Origin: Chloroflexota bacterium
GTDB lineage: Bacteria > Chloroflexota > Dehalococcoidia > Lucifugimonadales > UBA3495
DNA length: 64,000 nt
Assembly: GCA_028873965.1 (NCBI GenBank)
Contig: JAPPMU010000049.1
Span: 70,057 to 134,056, forward strand
Direction of reading: 5' to 3'
Shown: one piece after another, positions 58,586-64,000 of the stretch
Numbering within the stretch: the stretch's first letter is position 1
Layout of the letters: every line of letters begins with the position of its first letter
The notes under the pieces: generated by a model
What the model saw: the letters and a program-made list of their open reading frames with translations, nothing else
What the model was told of the DNA's origin: nothing
Database searches by the model: none
Position numbers and translations under genes: made by a program

Positions 58586-60283
58586 TTGACCGACGCACTG
58601 GCCGGCGGCCCAGCCGGATACGACTACATCATCATCGGCAGCGGGATCGCCGGGCTGAACACGGCGCTGCTGGCGGCGGAGCACGGCAGCGTGCTGGTGG
58701 TGACCAAGGGACGCATCGACGACTGCAACAGCCGCTACGCCCAGGGCGGTATCGCGGCGGCCATCGGGCCGGGGGATTCCGCGACGCTGCACCAGCGGGA
58801 CACGCTGGACGCCGGCGCCGGCCTGTGCGATCCCGAGGCCGTGGGCGTGCTCACCGGGCAGGGGCCGGACAGCATCGCCGGCCTGATCCGGTGGGGCGTG
58901 CCCTTCGATACCATCCACGGGCAGATCGCGCTGGGGCGTGAGGGCGCGCACAGCATGCCCCGCATCCTGCACGCCGGGGGCGACGCCACGGGGATGCACA
59001 TCGAGGATACGCTGGCCGACCGGGTGCGCGCGTCGGAGCGGATCACGGTGCTGGAGTACACCCACGCCATCGGCATCTGCGTGGAGGACGGAGCGGTGAC
59101 AGGGGTGGAGGTGATGAGCGTTGGCGACGAGATTGCCACGGCGCAAGCGCCTCGCAATGACAGCAGCGGGGGCGACGAGATTGCCACGCGGTTCGACAGG
59201 CTCACCGTGAGCGGGTCTGTTGGCAATGGCAGAGGGGCCGGCGAGCGGCGGGTGATCAATGGCGACGTGGTGGTGGTGAGCACCGGCGGAGCAGGACGGC
59301 TGTATCGCTACACGACCAACCCCGAGGTGGCAACCGGGGACGGGGTGGCCCTGGCGTACCTGGCGGGCGCGGAGGTGATGGACATGGAGTTCTACCAGTT
59401 CCATCCCACGGCGCTGTGGCTGGAAGGCGCGCCCACGTTCCTGCTGTCGGAGGCCATGCGCGGCGAGGGGGCGATACTGCGCAACGCGGACGGCGAGCCG
59501 TTCATGTCCGCGTATCATCCCATGGCGGACCTGGCTCCCCGGGACGTGGTGTCGCGGGCGATTGCGGCGGAGATGGAACGGGCCGACGGGCGGCCGGCGA
59601 TGCTGGACATATCGCACCTGCCGGCGGCCACGGTGACCAGCCGGTTCCCGACGATCTACGCCGAGTGCCGGCGGTACGGACTAGACATCACCCGCGAGCC
59701 GATTCCCGTGGCTCCGGCGGCGCACTACATGATGGGCGGCGTGCGCATCGACACCTGGGGACGCACCAACATCGCGGGACTTTACGCCTGCGGCGAGGCG
59801 GCCTGCGCGGCGGTGCACGGGGCCAACCGGCTGGCCAGCAACTCGCTGCTGGACACGCTGGTGTTCTCGCGGCGGCTGGTGGAGGCGACGCTGGGCAACG
59901 CGCCGGAGTACGCGCCGGCGGATGACGATGACGGCAACCTGCGGACCGGGCTCACGAACCGCGCCATGGTGTGCGCCACGGTGCCGGAGCGGGGGAAGGA
60001 GAACCTGCAACACCTGATGTGGCGCAACGTGGGCATTGCGCGCAACGGCACGCGGCTGCTGCTGTCGGCGCGGATCCTGAACCTGTGGCAGCGCCAATTT
60101 TACGCGGGGTCCGGGCCGCAACCGGAGACGGCGGCAGACTTCGAGCTGCGGAACATGCTGGTGGTAGCGCGGCTCATCGTAGAAGCGGCGTTGCAGCGGC
60201 GGGAGAGCCGGGGGGCGCACTACCGCGAGGACTTTGCAGAAGCGTCGGAGGAGTGGCGGAGGCACATTGTGCTGCGGGGGTAG
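58586..60283 (+). CDS. nadB: L-aspartate oxidase with a repeat-derived insertion
   Basis: Encodes about 565 residues if TTG 58586 is the start (no ATG is better placed). It oxidises aspartate to iminoaspartate for NAD synthesis with FAD. Seen are YDYIIIGSGIAGLNTALLAA (FAD), SRYAQGGIAAAIG, FYQFHPTALW, and EPIPVAPAAHYMMGGV with HGANRLASNSLLDTLVF. Residues about 180-217 (GDEIATAQAPRN... RFDRLTVSGSVG) are encoded by dispersed repeats and lengthen the usual 530-540 residues. nadA and nadC are not in the window. Confidence 0.9.
   Translation: MTDALAGGPAGYDYIIIGSGIAGLNTALLAAEHGSVLVVTKGRIDDCNSRYAQGGIAAAIGPGDSATLHQRDTLDAGAGLCDPEAVGVLTGQGPDSIAGLIRWGVPFDTIHGQIALGREGAHSMPRILHAGGDATGMHIEDTLADRVRASERITVLEYTHAIGICVEDGAVTGVEVMSVGDEIATAQAPRNDSSGGDEIATRFDRLTVSGSVGNGRGAGERRVINGDVVVVSTGGAGRLYRYTTNPEVATGDGVALAYLAGAEVMDMEFYQFHPTALWLEGAPTFLLSEAMRGEGAILRNADGEPFMSAYHPMADLAPRDVVSRAIAAEMERADGRPAMLDISHLPAATVTSRFPTIYAECRRYGLDITREPIPVAPAAHYMMGGVRIDTWGRTNIAGLYACGEAACAAVHGANRLASNSLLDTLVFSRRLVEATLGNAPEYAPADDDDGNLRTGLTNRAMVCATVPERGKENLQHLMWRNVGIARNGTRLLLSARILNLWQRQFYAGSGPQPETAADFELRNMLVVARLIVEAALQRRESRGAHYREDFAEASEEWRRHIVLRG
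59122..59206. repeat. Composite repeat inserted in frame in nadB
   Basis: GACGAGATTGCCACGGC...CCTCGCAATGACAG is a B-prime unit. A second GACGAGATTGCCACG and GGTTCGACAGGCTCACCGTG-AGCGGG follow; the last is a palindrome-like repeat known in form from many genomes. The frame stays open throughout. Confidence 0.75.
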
Positions 60284-60363
60284 GCCGATAAGGTAGAAAA
60301 GGCAAGCAGGAGGGCGTGCAGATGGCTTGGCTCAAGACGTTCGGGGCGCTGGGGCTGTCAACC

Positions 60364-60449
60364 CTGAATGGGCCACGGGCAAATACGGCGTGATGGTGTA
60401 CGACGGAGACCGGAAGGTGTCGCAGGTGGAGTACGAGGTGGTTCCGTAA
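60364..60449 (+). pseudogene. C-terminal fragment of an unknown protein
   Basis: The frame to the TAA at 60447-60449 encodes PEWATGKYGVMVYDGDRKVS followed by QVEYEVVP, a C-terminal beta segment without a start or the rest of a gene. The 60284-60486 gap holds nothing else. Confidence 0.35.
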
Positions 60450-60486
60450 CGTTATGCTTGGCGGGGCGACCACCTCGCTGAAGTAT

Positions 60487-61632
60487 TTACCACAGCTCCC
60501 GCGTGGCCAGCCGCGCGCCTTCGGCCATGGAGGCCAGCTTGGCCCAGGCGATGCTGGCCTCCACCTTGCGCCCCCAGGCGGAGGTGCCGAACCCGCAGTC
60601 GCTGCCCGCGATGACGTTCTCCCGACCCACCACGCTGGCGTAGTTCAGGATGCGCTGGGCGATGAGCTCGGGGTGCTCGATGAAGTTCGTGGTGGTGTCC
60701 AGTACGCCGGGGATCAGCACCTTGCCGTCGGGCAGGGCGACGTCCTGCCAGACCTGCCACTCGTGGCCGTGCCGGGGGTTGGCCCCCTCGATGGAGAGGC
60801 CCAGGGGCCGCGCCCGCAGCACGATGCCGACGATCTCCCGCAGGGGCACGTCGTGGTGATGCGGCCCCTCGGTGTTGCCCCAGCAGACGTGCAGCCGCAT
60901 GCGCTCCGGGTCGATGCCCTGGACGGCGCAGTTGATTACCTCGACGTGCATCTCGACGATCTTCTTGAACTCGTCGACAGACAGGTGGGAAAACTGGGAG
61001 ACACGGGTCATGGCCAGGTCGGGACAGTCCAGTTGCAGGATCAGGCCGGCGTCGGCGATGGCGTTGTACTCGTCCCTCATAACCCCCGCCAAGGCGTAGA
61101 GATACTCCTCCTCGGTGGCGTAATGCTCGTTGGGCAGGAAGTTGGCAATGACGCCCGGAGAGGCCGCGGTCATGAAGACCTCCTCCACGTCCCGGCCGGT
61201 CGCCATCTCCCGCAGGTTGGCGATGTCGCGCTCAACGGCGGGCCAGTCCTTCCAGCCGATGGGGCCGGTGCAGGCCGGCTGAGGCATGTTGCGCGAGGAC
61301 ATGTGGGTCTGCGTGGCGGCGAACTCGGGGAAATCGGCGTCGTCCAGGCGGGGACGGGAGCGCACGGCGCGCTCGCCCTCGAAGCCGGTGAGCCGCTCCT
61401 TGACGTAGGTGGCGTACTGGGATCGGCCCTGCTCGCCGTCGTTGACCACGTCGATGCCGGCGTGCTGCTGGCGGTCGAGTATGTCGCCCACGGCGTCGCG
61501 GACGCCGGCGTGGAACAGCTCAGGGTCGAAGTCCTGTTGGTCCTCGCGCCGGCGCAGCAGGTCCTGGAGTTCGGGCGAGCGGGGCAGGCTGCCGGTGTGG
61601 GTGGTGAGGATCCTGGACTCGCTGCGTTTCAT
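60487..61632 (-). CDS. MetE-like (cobalamin-independent methionine synthase II) protein
   Basis: Encodes 381 residues with GGAGGG before the ATG. It is the C-terminal TIM-barrel type: THTGSLPRSPELQDLLRR, VVNDGEQGR, LQLDCPDLAMTR, zinc ligands H-x-C in RLHVCWGNTEGPHH and C in AGSDCGFGT. Alone it lacks the MetE N-terminal domain, so it is a relative that transfers methyl or alkyl groups to thiols (epoxyalkane:CoM transferase and similar) rather than MetE. The substrate is unknown. Confidence 0.85.
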   Translation of the reverse strand: MKRSESRILTTHTGSLPRSPELQDLLRRREDQQDFDPELFHAGVRDAVGDILDRQQHAGIDVVNDGEQGRSQYATYVKERLTGFEGERAVRSRPRLDDADFPEFAATQTHMSSRNMPQPACTGPIGWKDWPAVERDIANLREMATGRDVEEVFMTAASPGVIANFLPNEHYATEEEYLYALAGVMRDEYNAIADAGLILQLDCPDLAMTRVSQFSHLSVDEFKKIVEMHVEVINCAVQGIDPERMRLHVCWGNTEGPHHHDVPLREIVGIVLRARPLGLSIEGANPRHGHEWQVWQDVALPDGKVLIPGVLDTTTNFIEHPELIAQRILNYASVVGRENVIAGSDCGFGTSAWGRKVEASIAWAKLASMAEGARLATRELW

Positions 61633-61717
61633 GGTCCCTCCGTAAACGCGGTGCTGATACGTAGTGGGTGGAATTGTAGACGATGAGAGGGCGGTGTCAG
61701 GGGCGGGAGGTGGTTTT

Positions 61718-61776
61718 TACAGGATAAACAGGATGAACGGGATGAACGGGATGAACGGGATGGACAGGATGCGCAG
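61718..61776. repeat. Family C repeat (GGGATGAAC units)
   Basis: CAGGATAAACAGGATGAACG, then GGATGAACGGGATGAACGGG and ATGGACAGGATG: about five units of the 9-10 base core. Intergenic here; inside a gene at 38203. Confidence 0.8.
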
Positions 61777-61786
61777 GCGAGGGAAC

Positions 61787-61895
61787 ATCAGAAGCAGGAT
61801 TTACCGGATTTTATGATTTGACAGGATTGGGAGATATCTATCACAAAACGGTCCCGATCCTGATAATCCGTAAATCTTGGGAATCCTGATTCTGA
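61787..61895. repeat. Repeat family A, copy 8 (long form)
   Basis: About 109 bp, with arms ATCAGAAGCAGGATTTACCGG and TTGGGAATCCTGATTCTGAC and a central hairpin around GGGAGATATCTATC. Confidence 0.8.
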
Positions 61896-61899
61896 CGAT

Positions 61900-62238
61900 T
61901 TATGAAAGTGGATACGCATGAGGCGACTTGCGGTATTGCGGCCAGGTGGGGTCATTGATCTCGGTGTAGAGGACCAGGGCGTACGTGGTGATGCCGGCGG
62001 CGCGGATGGGTTCGTCGGTGACCCGGAAGAAGGAGTTCATCAGGTGGCCGTCGAGCACGGGATTGGTGGGGTCGGGAGCGGTGTACAGGAGTCTCACGTC
62101 GAAGAACTCCTCCTCGTCAGCGTTCAGCCTGACGGTGACTTCGGCGTCGTGGAATTGGACGGAGGGCGGGAAGTGGGTTCTCGCGCCGTCGAGAATTATT
62201 CTCTTGATGGTGTCTATTTCCTGTTGGGTGATGGACAT
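61900..62238 (-). CDS. Hypothetical protein
   Basis: Encodes 112 residues. An N-terminal helix (ITQQEIDTIKRIILDGARTH) is followed by three or four beta strands (VTVRLNADEEEFFDVRLLYT). No known family. It lies between copies 8 and 9 of family A, both within 110 bases. Confidence 0.5.
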   Translation of the reverse strand: MSITQQEIDTIKRIILDGARTHFPPSVQFHDAEVTVRLNADEEEFFDVRLLYTAPDPTNPVLDGHLMNSFFRVTDEPIRAAGITTYALVLYTEINDPTWPQYRKSPHAYPLS

Positions 62239-62339
62239 TTGGGGCCTCGCGTGGTGATGGTCTCTGTTTTGATGCTATGGGGCGAAATCTCGATAGTCAA
62301 TGCCTGGAGAAAAGGCGTGCGTACCCGCCTTTGTAAATT

Positions 62340-62449
62340 GTCAGAAGCAGGATTTACGGGATTTTATGATTTGGCAGGATTGGGAGATCTCCATCATGGA
62401 ACGGATCCAATCCTGATAATCCTCGAATCTTGAAAATCCTGCTTCTGAC
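62340..62449. repeat. Repeat family A, copy 9 (long form)
   Basis: A 110-bp element with perfect outer arms GTCAGAAGCAGGATTTACGG and CTTGAAAATCCTGCTTCTGAC, extended by GTAAATT / GATTTAC outside. Confidence 0.88.
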
Positions 62450-62486
62450 GATTTACGCATTAGAGTACGGAGCTGCGTGCTATTCT

Positions 62487-62536
62487 GGGGGGCGAGATTG
62501 CCACCCCCACATCGAGTGCGGGGTCGCAATGACAAA
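62487..62536. repeat. Family B-prime repeat before the methyltransferase
   Basis: GGGGCGAGATTGCCACC, inner hairpin CCCCACATCGAGTGCGGGG and CGCAATGACAAAA, ending four bases before the ATG at 62540. Confidence 0.65.
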
Positions 62537-62539
62537 AGC

Positions 62540-64000
62540 ATGACGCCGATGATGCCTACCATATCGCCGGGGGAGTTTGTGGGTCGCTGGCGGGATGCCG
62601 GGTTTGGAGAGCGGCAGGGGGCGCAGTCGTTCTTCAACGACCTGTGCGGGCTGGTGGGCCACGCGACGCCGGCGGCGTTTGGCGATCCGGAGGCGTACAC
62701 CTTCGAGAAGGCGGTGCCGGGCGGTTTCGCCGACGCATATTACGAGGAGCATTTCGGCTGGGAGTTCAAGGGGCAGGACGCGCAGCTGGACGGCGCATTC
62801 GACCAGCTCCTGCGCTACCAGGTGCACCTGAAGACGCCGCCGCTGCTCATCGTGTCGTCCTTCGAGACGATACGGATCCAGACCAACTTCCCGGGGATGG
62901 AGACGGCGCGCTACGACGTCGGCATCGGGGAATTCGAGGAGCCGGCGCGGCTGGAGTTGCTGCGGGACGTGTTCTTCGCGCCGGCCCGGTTCCGCGAACG
63001 GCTGCGCTCGGTGGACGCGGTGACCCGGGAGACGGCGGCGGTGTTCCAGTCCATCGTGGTGGACATGGAGCAAGCCTCCTCCGTCACCCCGCACCAAAAC
63101 TCCAAAGACAACGTCACCCCGCACTCCGATGCGGGGCCGGAGCGGCTGGCCCGCTACCTGAACCAGCTGGTGTTCTGCCTGTACGCGGAGGACGCGGGGC
63201 TGCTGCCCGATGGCCTGTTCACCCGCATCGTGGCGCAGCACTACCGCAGTCCGGAGACCTTTGATCGGGCGGTGCGGAGCCTGTTCGCGCAGATGGCCAC
63301 GGGCGGGTTCTCGGGGGCGGACGAGATCGCGCACTTCAACGGCGATCTCTTCAACGTGGTGGACACCGTGGAACTGAGCACCACGGCCCTGCAACGGCTG
63401 GGCGAGGCGTGCGAGCGCAACTGGCGGGACATCGAGCCGTCGATCTTCGGGACGCTGTTCGAGCGGGCGCTGGACGCATCCAAGCGGGCGCAGACGGGGG
63501 CGCACTACACCGGCGCGGACGACATCGAGCTGGTGGTGGAGCCGGTGGTGATGACGCCGCTGCGCCGGGAGTGGGAGGCGGCGCGGGGGGAGATTGAATC
63601 GTCAGAAGCAGGATTTTCGGGATTTGAAGGATGGACAGGATTAGGGGATCTTCCTCCATTGGACGGCTCCAATCCCGATAATCCTCCAAATCCGGTGCAT
63701 CCTGCTTCTGACAATTCACCGGCGCGGCGACGGCTGGAGGCGTTCCGGGAGCGGCTGGCGTCGGTGCGGGTGCTGGATCCGGCGTGCGGGAGCGGGAACT
63801 TTCTGTACATCGCGCTGAGGTCGCTTTTGGATTTGGAGAAGGAGGTGATTGACTACGCGGCGGCGCGGGGGTGGCTGGGGCTGACGCCGCGGGTGCAGCC
63901 GGACCAGATGCTGGGGCTGGAAATCAACCACTACGCGGCGGAACTGGCGCGGACGGCGCTGTGGATCGGCTACATCCAGTGGCACCAGGCCAACGGGTTC
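62540..64000 (+). CDS. MmeI/YeeA-like class I DNA methyltransferase, cut by the window edge
   Basis: At least 487 residues, open to the right end; ATGs at 62540, 62549 and 62552. Visible are the helical N-terminal part (FFNDLCGLVGHATP, LRYQVHLKTPPLLIVSSFE), ATGGFSGADEIAHFNGDLFN, IEPSIFGTLFERAL, motif I LDPACGSGNFLYIAL and LGLEINHYAAELARTALWIG. Type IIL and YeeA-like enzymes have this order. Two repeats interrupt it in frame (63095-63140 and 63601-63712). The catalytic NPPF/Y motif lies beyond the edge. Confidence 0.85.
   Translation, partial: MTPMMPTISPGEFVGRWRDAGFGERQGAQSFFNDLCGLVGHATPAAFGDPEAYTFEKAVPGGFADAYYEEHFGWEFKGQDAQLDGAFDQLLRYQVHLKTPPLLIVSSFETIRIQTNFPGMETARYDVGIGEFEEPARLELLRDVFFAPARFRERLRSVDAVTRETAAVFQSIVVDMEQASSVTPHQNSKDNVTPHSDAGPERLARYLNQLVFCLYAEDAGLLPDGLFTRIVAQHYRSPETFDRAVRSLFAQMATGGFSGADEIAHFNGDLFNVVDTVELSTTALQRLGEACERNWRDIEPSIFGTLFERALDASKRAQTGAHYTGADDIELVVEPVVMTPLRREWEAARGEIESSEAGFSGFEGWTGLGDLPPLDGSNPDNPPNPVHPASDNSPARRRLEAFRERLASVRVLDPACGSGNFLYIALRSLLDLEKEVIDYAAARGWLGLTPRVQPDQMLGLEINHYAAELARTALWIGYIQWHQANGF
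63095..63140. repeat. Family B hairpin in frame in the methyltransferase gene
   Basis: AACGTCACCCCGCACTCCGA-TGCGGGGCCGGA matches the inner hairpin at 10807. It encodes about 15 residues (DNVTPHSDAGPE) and leaves the frame open. Confidence 0.7.
63601..63712. repeat. Repeat family A, copy 10, in frame in the methyltransferase gene
   Basis: A 112-bp long-form element with arms GTCAGAAGCAGGATTTTCGG and GGTGCATCCTGCTTCTGAC. The host frame runs through it (SSEAGFSGFEGWTGLGDLPP and so on) and continues into RRRLEAFRERLASVRVLDPA with no stop. Confidence 0.9.

Noticed and set aside
60487-61632. Full methionine synthase MetE
   Set aside because: At 381 residues it has only the C-terminal barrel; MetE needs an N-terminal barrel of similar size.
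13217-63712. Family A repeats as a CRISPR array
   Set aside because: Copies are scattered over 50 kb, are palindromic across about 100 bp, and have no regular spacers or cas genes.

Overview
The window looks like chromosomal DNA of a high-GC, free-living or host-associated bacterium, most likely a Chloroflexota of the SAR202/Dehalococcoidia kind. This is an inference: it rests on an F420-type LLM oxidoreductase, a T-box controlled ilv-leu operon, Rieske and amidohydrolase catabolic genes, AapJQMP-type amino-acid uptake, and many small toxin-antitoxin genes mixed with short palindromic repeats. No rRNA or long ribosomal operon is present to settle the taxonomy.

Layout. 1-2.8 kb: small unknown genes, a ribbon-helix-helix antitoxin whose RelE toxin is only a stump, and a coiled-coil protein. 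2.8-10.8 kb: Rieske oxygenase, amidohydrolase and a complete polar amino-acid ABC transporter (binding protein, two permeases, ATPase) carrying a small duplicated coiled-coil gene inside it. 10.8-23.5 kb: LLM oxidoreductase, Uma2-type protein, SDR, tRNA-Pro(GGG), a short DnaJ, a YifB/ComM ATPase, a DUF6932 pair, a XerC/D recombinase, a YedY-like molybdoenzyme with its flavin reductase, and a catalytically degenerate M50 protein. 23.5-29.4 kb: two ferritin-like paralogues, HigBA, and an AAA ATPase/DUF4276 pair that resembles defence modules. 29.4-35.3 kb: ilvB-ilvH-ilvC-leuA on the minus strand, with a promoter, a T-box leader and a terminator.

35.3-52.0 kb is an accessory island of toxin-antitoxin and restriction genes: three RelE-type toxins, two stand-alone antitoxins, a MazF gene broken by a repeat, a 1087-residue ISP-like restriction-modification protein, DUF4145, HicBA, VapBC, a PIN-domain remnant, three copies of a two-gene retropepsin cassette, and a DNA methyltransferase fused to an HNH domain. 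argD, an SDR gene and argG lie inside it. 52.0-64.0 kb: nitroreductase, dCTP deaminase, a GNAT-aminotransferase fusion, a VOC protein, L-aspartate oxidase, a MetE-like protein, and the start of an MmeI/YeeA-like DNA methyltransferase that runs off the right edge.

Two themes stand out. First, the C-terminus of the ISP-like enzyme resembles the C-terminal part of the two nearby RelE antitoxins, and its stop codon overlaps a relE start. It therefore sits where the antitoxin gene should be and may be a restriction enzyme that doubles as an antitoxin. Second, families of short palindromic repeats (A, B, C and relatives) lie not only between genes but inside open reading frames without breaking them (MmeI-like methyltransferase, NadB, ISP-like enzyme), inside the T-box leader and inside mazF. 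This recalls the palindromic elements of Rickettsia. All functional calls are from reading the sequence; no database search was possible.
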